From assembly GCF_945952055.1 (NCBI RefSeq), contig NZ_CAMFHB010000006.1, forward strand, positions 1 to 64,000: 64,000 bases of DNA, written 5' to 3'. The notes beneath the pieces were generated by a model. It was not told the origin of the DNA and made no database searches. It saw nothing but the letters and a program-made list of their open reading frames with translations. This document shows positions 52,195-61,341 of the stretch, in pieces. Each line of letters opens with the position of its first letter. The first letter of the stretch is position 1. A program made the translations under genes and the position numbers. Source of the DNA: an uncultured Alsobacter sp. (lineage in GTDB: Bacteria > Pseudomonadota > Alphaproteobacteria > Rhizobiales > Beijerinckiaceae).

Positions 52195-52947
52195 ATGGCG
52201 GCCGTCCTCGAGACCACCAGCCTCGTGCGCCGCTTCGGCGGCCTCGTCGCCACCGACAACGTCACCTTCTCGCTGGAGAAGGGGGCGCGCCATGCCCTGA
52301 TCGGCCCCAACGGCGCCGGCAAGACGACCTTCATCAACCTGCTGACGGGCGTGCTGCAGCCCACGTCCGGGCGCATCGTGCTCGAAGGCCAGGACATCAC
52401 CGGGCTCAAGCCGGAGGACCGCGTGCGGCGCGGGCTCGCCCGCACCTTCCAGATCAACCAGCTATTCGGCGGCATGACGCCGATGGAGACGTTGGCGCTG
52501 GCCGTCTCCGAGCGCAACGGAGGCGGACGGGACTGGTGGCGGCCGCTCGGCCGCGCCAGCGGCATGGCCGAGGAGATCGGCGAACTCGCCACGCGCTTCC
52601 GCCTCACCGACGTGCTGGAGGAGAAGACCGTCAACCTCGCCTACGGCAAGCAGCGCCTGCTCGAGCTCGCGGTGGCCTTCGCCTGCAAGCCGCGCGTGCT
52701 GCTCCTCGACGAGCCCGCGGCGGGCGTGCCCGAGGCCGAGCGCCAGGAACTGCTGGATACCGTCGCCTCCCTGCCGCGCGACGTCTCGGTTCTGCTCATC
52801 GAGCACGACATGGACCTTGTGTTCAGCTTCGCCGACCGCATCTCGGTGCTCGTCAACGGCGCCCTCTTCACGGAGGGCACGGTGCAGGAGGTCTCGACCG
52901 ATCCGAAGGTCCGCGCCGTCTATCTCGGGGAGAGCGTCGATGACTGA
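52195..52947 (+). CDS. livG: Branched-chain-amino-acid-type ABC ATPase LivG
   Basis: A 250-residue ATPase: Walker A GPNGAGKTT, LARTFQINQLFGGMTPMETLAL near 80, and Walker B RVLLLDEPAAGV. The signature region reads LAYGKQRLLELAVAFA, where most LivG proteins have LSYGQQRRLEIARAL, so it is slightly degenerate but of the right type. It overlaps livF by eight bases and follows livM by one base. Confidence 0.92.
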   Translation: MAAVLETTSLVRRFGGLVATDNVTFSLEKGARHALIGPNGAGKTTFINLLTGVLQPTSGRIVLEGQDITGLKPEDRVRRGLARTFQINQLFGGMTPMETLALAVSERNGGGRDWWRPLGRASGMAEEIGELATRFRLTDVLEEKTVNLAYGKQRLLELAVAFACKPRVLLLDEPAAGVPEAERQELLDTVASLPRDVSVLLIEHDMDLVFSFADRISVLVNGALFTEGTVQEVSTDPKVRAVYLGESVDD

Positions 52948-53671
52948 CCTTCTCACGCTGTACCGGGTCTCGGCCGGCTATGGCGAGGCCGTCGTCATCA
53001 ACGGCATCGACCTGCGGCTCGAGCAGGGCAAGTCGCTCGCCGTGCTGGGGCGCAACGGCACCGGCAAGACGACGCTGATCAACACGATCATCGGCGTGAC
53101 GCGCCACCGCGGCGGCACCGTGTCGCTCGCGGGCAAGGACATCACGTCGCTGCGGCCCGACCTCAGGGCCTCGGGCGGGATCGGCTGGGTGCCGCAGGAG
53201 CGCAACATCTTCAAGTCGCTGACGGTCGAGGAGAACCTCACGGCGGTCTCGCGCCCGGGGGCCTGGACGGTGGAGCGCGTCTACGGCCTGTTCCCGCGGC
53301 TCAAGGAGCGGCGGGCCAACATGGGCAACCAGCTCTCCGGCGGCGAGCAGCAGATGCTGGCGGTGGCCCGGGCACTGGTGCTCAATCCGCGCCTCATGCT
53401 CCTCGACGAGCCGACCGAGGGCCTTGCCCCGATCATCATCGAGGAACTGCTGGCCGCCCTGAAGCGCATCATCCGCAACGAGGGGCTGTCGGCCATCATC
53501 GTCGAGCAGCACGCGCAGAAGATCCTCGGCGTCACCGACGACGCCATCATCCTCGACCGCGGCAGCATCGTGCACGCCGCCACGAGCCGCTCGCTGATCG
53601 AGGATCCGACCCCGCTCGAGCAGCATCTCGGCGTCGCCGACCGCAAGAAGTCCGGCCGGTCCGCCCACTGA
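52940..53671 (+). CDS. livF: Branched-chain-amino-acid-type ABC ATPase LivF
   Basis: A 243-residue ATPase: Walker A GRNGTGKTT near 36, VPQERNIFKSLTVEENL near 85, signature LSGGEQQMLAVARAL and Walker B LMLLDEPTEGLAP. It pairs with LivG. The start overlaps the livG end. A MetE-like gene follows 22 bases after its stop, so that gene is probably in the same transcript. Confidence 0.93.
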   Translation: MTDLLTLYRVSAGYGEAVVINGIDLRLEQGKSLAVLGRNGTGKTTLINTIIGVTRHRGGTVSLAGKDITSLRPDLRASGGIGWVPQERNIFKSLTVEENLTAVSRPGAWTVERVYGLFPRLKERRANMGNQLSGGEQQMLAVARALVLNPRLMLLDEPTEGLAPIIIEELLAALKRIIRNEGLSAIIVEQHAQKILGVTDDAIILDRGSIVHAATSRSLIEDPTPLEQHLGVADRKKSGRSAH

Positions 53672-53693
53672 ACCTGGAAAGGGAGAAAACCCC

Positions 53694-54794
53694 ATGAACC
53701 GCTCCACCCCTCCGTTCCGCGCCGACATGGTCGGCAGCCTGCTGCGCACCGCTCCGCTCAAGGACGCGCGCGAAAAGTTCAAGGCCGGCGAGATCGACGC
53801 CGCCGCGCTGAAGGCGGTGGAGGACGCGGAAATCGTCAAGATCATCCGCAAGCAGGAGGAGATCGGCCTCAACGGCATCACCGACGGCGAGTTCCGTCGC
53901 GCCTACTGGCACTTCGACTTCCTCGAGCAGCTCGACGGCGTCACCTCGATCGACGGTGACAGCGGCATGAACTTCAAGGGCGGCGTCGGCGTGCCGAAGG
54001 CCCTGCGCATCACGGGCAAGGTCGGCTATTCCGGCCACCCGATGGTCGACCACTTCCGCTTCGTGAAGGCCAACACCTCGCGCACCGCCAAGATGACGAT
54101 CCCGGGCCCGAGCATGCTGCACTACCGCGGCGGGCGGAAGATGATGAACGTCGGCGTCTACCCGGACATGGACGGCTTCTACAGCGACGTCGGCAACGCC
54201 TACGCCAAGGCCGTGGCCGACTTCTACGCCGCCGGCTGCCGCTACCTGCAGCTCGACGACATCTCCTTCGCCTATCTGTGCGATCCCGAGCAGCGCCAGA
54301 TGCTGAAGGACCGCGGCGACGATCCGGAGAAGCAGCCCGACATCTACGCCGGCATGGTGCGCACGGCGCTGGCGAACAAGCCCGCCGACCTCGCCATCAC
54401 CATGCACCTGTGCCGCGGCAACTTCCGCTCCACGTTCATCGCGTCGGGCGGCTACGAGCCGGTGGCCGAGGTGCTGTTCAACGCCATGCCGGTCGACGGC
54501 TATTTCATGGAGTGGGACACCGACCGTGCCGGCGGCTTCGAGCCCCTGCGCTTCCTGCCCAAGGGCAAGCACGTGGTGCTGGGCCTCGTCACCTCCAAGA
54601 CCGGCACGCTGGAAAAGAAGGACGACATCCGCCGGCGCATCGACGAGGCGACCAAGTACGTCTCCCTCGACCAGCTCTGCCTCTCCCCCCAGTGCGGCTT
54701 CGCCTCCACCCAGGAGGGCAACACGCTGGCCGAGGAAGAGCAGTGGGCCAAGCTGCGGATGATCGTGGAACTGGCCGAGGAAGTGTGGGGCTGA
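53694..54794 (+). CDS. MetE C-terminal-domain-like methyltransferase
   Basis: A 366-residue single-domain protein of the cobalamin-independent methionine synthase C-terminal family, about half the length of full MetE. Zinc ligands are suggested by MHLCRGNFRS (His and Cys), a Glu near EWDTDRAG and Cys in LSPQCGFAST. It lacks the N-terminal MetE barrel that binds folate polyglutamate. Such proteins include homocysteine or corrinoid-linked methyltransferases and uncharacterised enzymes. Position after vanAB and liv genes hints at methyl-group or methoxy-compound metabolism, but that is speculation. GGGAGAAAA precedes the ATG. Confidence 0.82.
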   Translation: MNRSTPPFRADMVGSLLRTAPLKDAREKFKAGEIDAAALKAVEDAEIVKIIRKQEEIGLNGITDGEFRRAYWHFDFLEQLDGVTSIDGDSGMNFKGGVGVPKALRITGKVGYSGHPMVDHFRFVKANTSRTAKMTIPGPSMLHYRGGRKMMNVGVYPDMDGFYSDVGNAYAKAVADFYAAGCRYLQLDDISFAYLCDPEQRQMLKDRGDDPEKQPDIYAGMVRTALANKPADLAITMHLCRGNFRSTFIASGGYEPVAEVLFNAMPVDGYFMEWDTDRAGGFEPLRFLPKGKHVVLGLVTSKTGTLEKKDDIRRRIDEATKYVSLDQLCLSPQCGFASTQEGNTLAEEEQWAKLRMIVELAEEVWG

Positions 54795-54971
54795 GGGGTG
54801 GAATATCGGCGCACCAGTGTCCAGCCGCCGCCCGCATTCCAACCCTCTTCCGCCGCTGCACGACAAAAGATAAGTTAGCATGAGCTTTGACCGACCGCGC
54901 AGCATTCAAACTGGAGGCTGCCGGTCGGTGGCCTGAAAAACATGCGGCATGAACTTCTTCGAAGGCACCCA

Positions 54972-56171
54972 ATGATAAGTCGAAGCAAGTCTATCGCTCC
55001 CGGTTATATTACACCGGAAGATTTTCAGGAAGATGAGAACGATTTTCACATCTCCCTGGGCGCTCTGCCGATTCTTTATAGTACTGACTGGACCTCTGGT
55101 ACTGCTGTCGATCAGATCTCCCGAAATGTTATTGATTTGGATCCTCGATTTCAGAGGAGAGATGCGTGGTCACCTGCTGACAAAAGTAAATTCATTGAGA
55201 GTCTTGCTCTTCATATCCCAATTCCGCAGATAATTCTGGCAGAGCATCCGCATCAGAAGAGGCGCTATATCGTTATTGATGGCAAGCAAAGGCTCCTAAC
55301 GCTTGTACAGTTTCTCTCTGACTCCAGTTCCGGGGCCTCTTACAAGCGGCTTCGACTTGTAGGCCTTAAAGAGAGAGAAGATTTGAATGGAAAATACTTT
55401 TCGGACATTCGCAATACGGACGACGGCGCGGCTATCGAGAACGCCGTCATTCGGACCGTTATAATCAATGGCGTGCGGGATGAAGACTTCCTGTATGAGG
55501 TGTTTTTGAGGTTAAATACGCTTGGAAAGAGCCTGTCACCTCAGGAATTGAGGCAGGCGCTAGCGCCAGGACAGTTTACAAATTTTTTAGACGATAGGGC
55601 TGTCGAAAGTGATGCTATCAGGCACGCGTTGAATCTCCGTGGCCCAGATCGACGGATGCGCGACAACGAGCTTTTGCTAAGATTTTTTGCATTTAAATTG
55701 CACCTTGACGAGTACGATGGGAACTTTAAAAGATTTCTTGACAATGCGACAAAGCTTGGCAATCAGCATTGGTCTTCTGACAAAATCATATACTTCGATG
55801 CCGCAGACAATCTTGATCGAGCGATCGAGCTGACGTTCAAGTTGTTTGGGCGGCGTGCGTTTCAGTCGTTTGAGCGCTCAAAATATACGGGGCGGTTTAA
55901 TCGTGCTGTCTTTGACATTATGGCGTATTTTTTTTCCGAACCCGAGATTGGGTTAGCGGCTAGCCAGAATCCAAGTGGTGTTGTTGCAGCATTTGAGAAT
56001 CTTTGTCAGAGCGATGCAGAGTTCAGATCGTTCCTCTCCGTGAATACGAAGGAGGCCTACAATGTATATATCAGATTCTCGAAGTGGCGATCTGCATTAG
56101 CGGCCGCTTTAGCTATGGATATTCCGGCAATTGGGTTTAACAGTAAGTCAGGGCGTATTGTGATTGATTAA
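54972..56171 (+). CDS. DUF262-domain protein (GmrS/ParB-like fold)
   Basis: A 399-residue protein. DPRFQRRDAWSPADKSKFIESLALHIPIPQI at about 57-87 and VIDGKQRLLTLVQFL at about 101-115 are the hallmarks of DUF262, the domain of GmrSD-type modification-dependent restriction enzymes whose DGQQR motif acts in nucleotide hydrolysis. There is no DUF1524 (GmrD HNH) domain; the rest is helical. The whole gene is markedly AT-rich with unusual codons for this genome, indicating recent acquisition. GAAGG six bases before the ATG at 54972 sets the start; ATG 54942 is the alternative. The HEPN-like gene follows after eight bases. Confidence 0.82.
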   Translation: MISRSKSIAPGYITPEDFQEDENDFHISLGALPILYSTDWTSGTAVDQISRNVIDLDPRFQRRDAWSPADKSKFIESLALHIPIPQIILAEHPHQKRRYIVIDGKQRLLTLVQFLSDSSSGASYKRLRLVGLKEREDLNGKYFSDIRNTDDGAAIENAVIRTVIINGVRDEDFLYEVFLRLNTLGKSLSPQELRQALAPGQFTNFLDDRAVESDAIRHALNLRGPDRRMRDNELLLRFFAFKLHLDEYDGNFKRFLDNATKLGNQHWSSDKIIYFDAADNLDRAIELTFKLFGRRAFQSFERSKYTGRFNRAVFDIMAYFFSEPEIGLAASQNPSGVVAAFENLCQSDAEFRSFLSVNTKEAYNVYIRFSKWRSALAAALAMDIPAIGFNSKSGRIVID

Positions 56172-56179
56172 GGTCCACT

Positions 56180-56791
56180 ATGCCCAATACCCAAGAATAC
56201 ACAGCTCTAACTGTCGAGATTGGCAATTTGGGCACGATGCTGCCGAAATATGACCAGTACGGGAAGTACACGGTTCTTTCCGTTAGAAAGATGATCGGGT
56301 ATAGGCTACTGTGCCATGCAGCTTTGGAAACTTATTTTGAGACTATAAGTAAAAAGATAATCGATGGTAGTTACTCTAGATATAAATCTTCTGGTCATAT
56401 CAACGAATATCTGTTTTCTACGTGTATGCGATTTTCGAGATTAGGCGGGATGAAAGATAATGAATTTTTGCAAAAGCAAAAGGGGAAAATTGAAATGATC
56501 GTAAAGGAAGCCGTGGATTGGCAGTCCAACAACGTAAACAAAAATAATGGTATAAAGAAAGAAAACATAGAAGATTTATTTATATGCTATGGTTCATCGA
56601 TTGTGTTTGTTTATGCTCCAGCAATTCAGAGGCTGGATTCTTATGGATCCATAAGGGGCTTGTATGCACATGTGTCTCCAGCGCAAACACAGATACCCGA
56701 TCCTAAGGACGAAAAGAAACAGATTTCAGACATTCTTCTTGATTTAAAGACCCCTGATATCTCTATCGGAAAAATAATTTCCGGAATCTAG
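56180..56791 (+). CDS. HEPN-like (MAE_28990/RiboL-PSP type) predicted RNase
   Basis: A 203-residue, mostly helical protein. SIRGLYAHVSP contains an R-x4-H motif at Arg159 and His164, the catalytic signature of HEPN ribonucleases, in the RGxxAH form typical of the MAE_28990/RiboL-PSP group. Upstream, residues 30-60 fit the first HEPN helix pair. It starts eight bases after the DUF262 stop with AAGG ahead of the ATG and shares the same low-GC composition, so the two form one acquired module, probably anti-phage or toxin-antitoxin in nature. I recognise the family but no characterised homologue. Confidence 0.68.
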   Translation: MPNTQEYTALTVEIGNLGTMLPKYDQYGKYTVLSVRKMIGYRLLCHAALETYFETISKKIIDGSYSRYKSSGHINEYLFSTCMRFSRLGGMKDNEFLQKQKGKIEMIVKEAVDWQSNNVNKNNGIKKENIEDLFICYGSSIVFVYAPAIQRLDSYGSIRGLYAHVSPAQTQIPDPKDEKKQISDILLDLKTPDISIGKIISGI

Positions 56792-56827
56792 ACGTCAGAA
56801 TGATTGTTGGCTTCCATAAACTACACT

Positions 56828-58111
56828 TCACACCCCCTCGAACGCCTGCGCGAGGTCCGACACCAGGTCCTCCACGTTCTCGATCCCGATCGAGATCCTG
56901 ATCAGCGCGTCGGTGAGCCCGATCTCCTCGCGTAGCGCCCGCGGCACGCCGGAGTGCGTCATCGCCGCCGGGTGGGAGACCAGCGTCTCCGTGCCGCCGA
57001 GGCTCACCGCGAGCTTCATCACCTGCAACCCGTCCAGCAGCGCGAAGGCCTCCTTCTCGCCGCCTTTCACGTCGAAGGCGAAGGTCGATCCCGGCTCCGT
57101 GCACTGGCGGTCGAAGACGGGCTTGCGGGGGTCGTCGGCGGCGAGCGCGCCGAGATAGTGCACCTTCGCCACCTTGGGGTGCCTGGCCAGCCAGTCGGCG
57201 ACGATGCGGGCGTTGTCGTTGGCGCGGCTCATGCGGATGTCGAGCGTCTCCAGCGAGCGCATCAGCATCCAGCAGGAGTTCGGGTCGAGCTGCGTACCGA
57301 GCGCCGAGCGCCAGCCTTTGACCTGCCGCACCAGGGCGTCGGAGCCCGAGATCGATCCGCCGACGAGGTCGCTGTGGCCGCCCACATACTTGGTGAGGGA
57401 GAGCAGCGTCAGGTCGGCGCCGTGCAGCAGCGGCTTCTGGAATTTGGGGCCGAGCAGGGTGTTGTCCACCACCACTGGCGGGCGGTGACCCTGTCTGGCG
57501 GCGAGCTCGTCGGCAATCGCCTTGCAGGCTGCGAGGTCGACGAGGCCGTTGGTGGGGTTGGCGGGCGTCTCCACCAGGATCATGGCCACGCGGCCCTTGG
57601 CGGCGGCCCCGTGGGCGGTCTTGCGCATGGCGGCGGGGTCGAGGCCGTCGGTGAAGCCGAAGGCGGTGACGCCGAGCTGCGCCATCTGGTTGGTGAGCAG
57701 TGTCTCGGTGCCGCCATAGAGCGGACGCGAATGGATGACGGTGTCGCCCGGGCGCAGGAAGGCGAAGCAGGTGGTGGCGATCGCGGCCATGCCGCTGGCG
57801 AAGACGGCGCAGCGCTCCGCCTCGTCCCAGATGGCGAGCCGGTCCTCCAGGATCTCCATGTTGGGGTGGTTGAAGCGCGAATAGACGAGCCCCGCCTTCT
57901 CCCCCGGCCTCAGCTGGCGGCGGCCGGCGGTGAGGTCGAAGAACTCCTTGCCCTGCTGCGCATTGGCGAAGACGAAGGTCGAGGTGAGGAACACCGGCGG
58001 CTTCAGCGAGCCTTCCGACATGGCCGGCGAATAGCCGTAGCCCATCATCAGCGTCTCGGGGTGCAGGCGCCGGTTGGCGATGCGGTCCTTGTGGTAGCTG
58101 TCGTCGGCCAT
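56828..58111 (-). CDS. PLP-dependent sulfur enzyme, methionine gamma-lyase/CGS family
   Basis: A 427-residue Cys/Met-metabolism PLP enzyme. LVYSRFNHPNMEILEDRLA near 75, ASGMAAIAT near 110, ETPANPTNGLVD near 185, VVDNTLLGP (Asp to the pyridine nitrogen) and Schiff-base Lys in LLSLTKYVGGHSD are all present. It could be methionine gamma-lyase, cystathionine gamma-synthase or O-succinylhomoserine sulfhydrylase; the sequence does not settle which. The ATG at 58111 is chosen because GGAG lies eight bases upstream and the extra N-terminal frame is not family-like. Confidence 0.85.
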   Translation of the reverse strand: MADDSYHKDRIANRRLHPETLMMGYGYSPAMSEGSLKPPVFLTSTFVFANAQQGKEFFDLTAGRRQLRPGEKAGLVYSRFNHPNMEILEDRLAIWDEAERCAVFASGMAAIATTCFAFLRPGDTVIHSRPLYGGTETLLTNQMAQLGVTAFGFTDGLDPAAMRKTAHGAAAKGRVAMILVETPANPTNGLVDLAACKAIADELAARQGHRPPVVVDNTLLGPKFQKPLLHGADLTLLSLTKYVGGHSDLVGGSISGSDALVRQVKGWRSALGTQLDPNSCWMLMRSLETLDIRMSRANDNARIVADWLARHPKVAKVHYLGALAADDPRKPVFDRQCTEPGSTFAFDVKGGEKEAFALLDGLQVMKLAVSLGGTETLVSHPAAMTHSGVPRALREEIGLTDALIRISIGIENVEDLVSDLAQAFEGV

Positions 58112-58290
58112 GGTCGTGGCTCCGGTGGCGATGCGGGAACAACAGTCTAGGACGATCCGGGTTCGAACGGTGGAGCCCGGAGGATGGTCCACGCCGTCAT
58201 GGCTGCCCGTGTCGAGCCCGGCCGGCCGGGAGGTCGGCGCAAGGCGTGACCGCAGGTGTGGCTGCCCCGTTCGGCGGGCCGGAACCTGTC

Positions 58291-58941
58291 TCAGAACTTC
58301 CCGAAGCGCTTGTAGGCTTCCTGGGGGTCGACACCGGCGAGGATCGCGGTGCGGACCTTGTTCTCCGTGGCGATGGCGGTCTCGGCGGCCGTCACGATCT
58401 CCTCGGCACGCCCTGCCGGCACGCGCACCATGCCGTCGCGGTCGCCCAGCAGGTAGTCGCCCGGCGCGATCACCACGTCGCCGATCTTGATGTCGATCTC
58501 GATGGCGCGGGGCAGCCAGTGGCCGACGATGTCGCGCGGGGTGTGGCCGCGCGACCAGGTGTTGAACTCCATGGCGAGCAGGAAATTCGTGTCGCGCACG
58601 AAGCCGTCGGCAACGCAGCCGAGCACGCCCTTGTTCTTCAGCGTCTCGGCCGAGAGCTCGCCCATGTGGGCGACGACCCGGTCGTTGGGCTGCGACACCC
58701 AGATGTGGCCGGGCTTCGCCTTGGAGAGGAGCCCCGTCCAGGCCAACAGCGTCTCGTGCGCCTCGGCGCCGGGATCGACCTTTCCGTCGATGGTGAAGGC
58801 CGGCCCCGCCAGCACCCGGTCGGGGAAGTTCGAGCTGAGTTCGGGAGGCAGCGTGAAGTCGCGCAGGCCCATGGCGCGCATGACGTCGTGCACGACGCCG
58901 GTGTAGCAGGCGGCAAGGCGCGGGGTGATCGGGTCGGTCAT
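58291..58941 (-). CDS. RraA/HMG-aldolase family protein (second)
   Basis: A 216-residue RraA-fold protein. The active-site stretch VLGCVADGFVRDTNFL near residue 98 retains the D-x3-RD motif, and APGDYLLGDRDGMVRVP near 160 is conserved. It is not closely similar to the RraA protein at 38 kb. It is the last gene of a unit with the split UxaA-type dehydratase, 11 bases after the large subunit. Candidate roles are an aldolase for 4-carboxy-4-hydroxy-2-oxoadipate or a related hydroxy-keto acid. Confidence 0.8.
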   Translation of the reverse strand: MTDPITPRLAACYTGVVHDVMRAMGLRDFTLPPELSSNFPDRVLAGPAFTIDGKVDPGAEAHETLLAWTGLLSKAKPGHIWVSQPNDRVVAHMGELSAETLKNKGVLGCVADGFVRDTNFLLAMEFNTWSRGHTPRDIVGHWLPRAIEIDIKIGDVVIAPGDYLLGDRDGMVRVPAGRAEEIVTAAETAIATENKVRTAILAGVDPQEAYKRFGKF

Positions 58942-58952
58942 CGCGAAGGTCC

Positions 58953-60164
58953 TCAGGCGGCGGGCAGGCAGGCCGGGCCGATCGGCTCGAAGCTCTTGTA
59001 GACGAGGGCGAATTCCTGGTGGCCGAGCTCCTCGGAGCGCGTGCGGGCGCCGCGGCCGAGCGACACCACGAGGTCGCGGATCTCGCGCCCGACCTCGTCG
59101 AGCCCGGCGCTGCCCTCCAGGATGCGGCCGGCGTCGACGTCCATGTCGTCGCTCATGCGCCGATAGGTCTCCGGGTTGGCGCAGATCTTCACGACCGGCG
59201 AGATCGCCGAGCCGACGACGGAGCCCCGCCCGGTGACGAACAGCACGACGTGGCTGCCGCAGGCGATGAGTTCAGCGATCTCCGCGGTGTCGTTGATGTT
59301 GGGGAAGCCGAAGCGCACCTCGCCGTCGGGCACGACGTCGAGCAGGTAGAGGCCGCCGCGCGGCGGGCGGTCGGCCGGCTTCAGGAGCCCGCTGATCGGC
59401 GAGGCGCCGGACTTGGCGTAGGCGCCCATCGACTTCTCCTCGATGGTGGAGAGCCCGCCGTCGGCGTTGCCGGCCGCGAAGGAACCGTAGCCGAGCGTCG
59501 CGTAGTAGCGCGCCGCCTTGGCCACGCTCTCCTCCAGCACCGCGCCGAGCTCGGGCGTGATGGCCCGCGCCGCCATGATGTGCTCGCAGCCGATGAGCTC
59601 GCCCGTCTCCTCGAAGATGCAGGCCGCCCCGTCCCTCACGAGCAGGTCGAAGGCCCGGCCGGCCGCGGGGTTGCCGGTGATGCCGGACGTCCCGTCGGAA
59701 CCGCCGCACACCGTGCCGACCACGAGTTCGTCCACGCCCATCGGCACCCGCGGCGCCGCCTCCAGGGCGAGCAGCTGCGCGTCGATCCAGGCGCGGCCCT
59801 GGGCGATCGACGTGCGCGTCCCGCCGGTCGCCTGGATGACGATCGTCTCCACGGGCCGTCCGCTCTCGCGGACCGCATGGGCGAGCCCGTATTTGTCGAA
59901 GCTCTCGCAGCCCAGCGACAGCAGCAGCACGGCGCCCACATTCGGGTGCGTGCACAGCGCCTGCATCATGCGCTGCGCGTAACCGTTGGGGTAGCAGCCG
60001 GGGAAGCCGATGAGGTGCACGTCGCGGTCGCGGTAGGGCCAGGCGATCTCGCGCGCGACGTGATGGGCGCACTCGACGAGGTAGGCGACGACGAGCGTGT
60101 TGCGGATGCCCTTGCGGCCGTCCTGGCGCAGGATGCCCTGCATGGGAGCGGGGGACGCGGTCAT
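58953..60164 (-). CDS. UxaA-family hydrolyase, large subunit (altronate dehydratase-like)
   Basis: A 403-residue protein equivalent to the large C-terminal domain of UxaA and GarD, iron-dependent dehydratases of altronate and galactarate. It begins GILRQDGRKGIRNTLVV, as in the family, then HLIGFPGCYPNGYA and LSLGCESF with conserved Cys, and VGTVCGGSDGTSGITGNPA, the most characteristic motif. The SAF-domain half is encoded by the separate gene upstream, overlapping by four bases. The substrate is probably a hydroxy or sugar acid. Confidence 0.87.
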   Translation of the reverse strand: MTASPAPMQGILRQDGRKGIRNTLVVAYLVECAHHVAREIAWPYRDRDVHLIGFPGCYPNGYAQRMMQALCTHPNVGAVLLLSLGCESFDKYGLAHAVRESGRPVETIVIQATGGTRTSIAQGRAWIDAQLLALEAAPRVPMGVDELVVGTVCGGSDGTSGITGNPAAGRAFDLLVRDGAACIFEETGELIGCEHIMAARAITPELGAVLEESVAKAARYYATLGYGSFAAGNADGGLSTIEEKSMGAYAKSGASPISGLLKPADRPPRGGLYLLDVVPDGEVRFGFPNINDTAEIAELIACGSHVVLFVTGRGSVVGSAISPVVKICANPETYRRMSDDMDVDAGRILEGSAGLDEVGREIRDLVVSLGRGARTRSEELGHQEFALVYKSFEPIGPACLPAA

Positions 60165-60487
60165 GCGTGGTCTCCGTGACGGGCGCGGGCCTCGTCCAGC
60201 GTGTGGGTGCGCGTGTAGGCGCTTTCCATGTTGTGCACGTGCACGTGCTCGCCGACCCCGATGGCGCTGGTCGCCCGCCCGATCGGCGCGCCGTATTTCA
60301 GGATCGTCTCGCCGACGCCGATGGCCCGCACGGCGAGCTTGTGGCCGAGGCCGATGTCGGCGGTGGGCGTGACGGTCGCGCCCGGCACGGCGACGGCCGT
60401 TCCGGCTTCGATGCGGCGGCGCACCACCGCGACGTTGTCGCGCGGATCGAGCACGAGGAGGCGGGGATCGAGCGTGTCCTGCGGCAT
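60161..60487 (-). CDS. UxaA-family SAF-domain small subunit
   Basis: A 108-residue SAF domain, corresponding to the N-terminal part of altronate dehydratase. [16 protein letters not shown] near residue 13 is followed by the family's substrate-loop region [27 protein letters not shown] and ends with [11 protein letters not shown], including the HxHN motif. The ATG at 60487 is preferred over an upstream TTG. It overlaps the large subunit by four bases; SAF plus large domain as two chains is a recognised variant. Confidence 0.87.
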   Translation of the reverse strand: MPQDTLDPRLLVLDPRDNVAVVRRRIEAGTAVAVPGATVTPTADIGLGHKLAVRAIGVGETILKYGAPIGRATSAIGVGEHVHVHNMESAYTRTHTLDEARARHGDHA

Positions 60488-60654
60488 GGCCAGGTCTTCA
60501 AGCTTGTGCAAGTGCTTCGGGCTTGCGGATGCGCGGGCAGACTAGCACGCCGCGTTGCCGCCCGCGCCAGCCTGTTCTATTCCTCCGGCATGGGCTCTGC
60601 CGACCGCTCCTCATGCCGCATGGCACGCTCCACCCGTCGCAGGGTGGCGCGCTG

Positions 60655-61341
60655 ATGCAGGGCTTCGCCGCAGAGATCGCCGGGCCCATCTGGCTGACGC
60701 TGAAGCTCGCCGCCGTCACCACCGTGCTGCTGCTCGTCATCGGCACGCCGCTCGCCTGGTGGCTCGCCCGCTCGCAGGCCTGGTGGAAGGAGGCGGTGGC
60801 GACCGTCGTCGCCCTGCCGCTCGTGCTGCCGCCCACCGTGCTCGGCTTCTACATGCTCGTCCTGCTCGGCCCGAACGGGCCGGGCGGCTGGTTGGCCGGC
60901 CTGTGGGGCGCGCGCACGCTGGCCTTCACTTTCGAGGGGCTCGTGATCGGCTCGGTGTTCTACTCGATGCCCTTCGTCGTGCAGCCCATCCGCAATGCTT
61001 TCGCCGCCTTCGGCACCCGGCCGCTGGAGGTCGCCGCCACGCTGCGTGCCTCGCCGCTCGACACGTTCTGGACCGTGGCCCTGCCGCTGGCGCGCCCGGG
61101 TCTCTTCACCGGCGCGGTGCTGGGCTTCGCCCACACCGTCGGCGAGTTCGGTGTGGTGCTGATGATCGGCGGCAACCTGCCGGGCACCACCAAGGTGCTC
61201 TCCGTGGCAATCTTCGACTACGTCGAGACAGGCCGCTGGACGGAGGCCCACATCGTCGCCGGCGGCATGCTGGTCTTCGCCTTCGCGGTCATTCTCGTCA
61301 TGACCGTCGTCGAGAAGCGCCTGGCAAGGACCGGCGCATGA
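60655..61341 (+). CDS. modB: Molybdate ABC transporter permease ModB
   Basis: A 228-residue permease. [27 protein letters not shown] is the first helix, [16 protein letters not shown] near 58 is typical of ModB, and the EAA loop reads [44 protein letters not shown] is the family signature. The start may be slightly upstream (ATG 60613). No modA binding-protein gene precedes it. Molybdate uptake would supply the cofactor of NapA, encoded 25 kb away. Confidence 0.9.
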   Translation: MQGFAAEIAGPIWLTLKLAAVTTVLLLVIGTPLAWWLARSQAWWKEAVATVVALPLVLPPTVLGFYMLVLLGPNGPGGWLAGLWGARTLAFTFEGLVIGSVFYSMPFVVQPIRNAFAAFGTRPLEVAATLRASPLDTFWTVALPLARPGLFTGAVLGFAHTVGEFGVVLMIGGNLPGTTKVLSVAIFDYVETGRWTEAHIVAGGMLVFAFAVILVMTVVEKRLARTGA

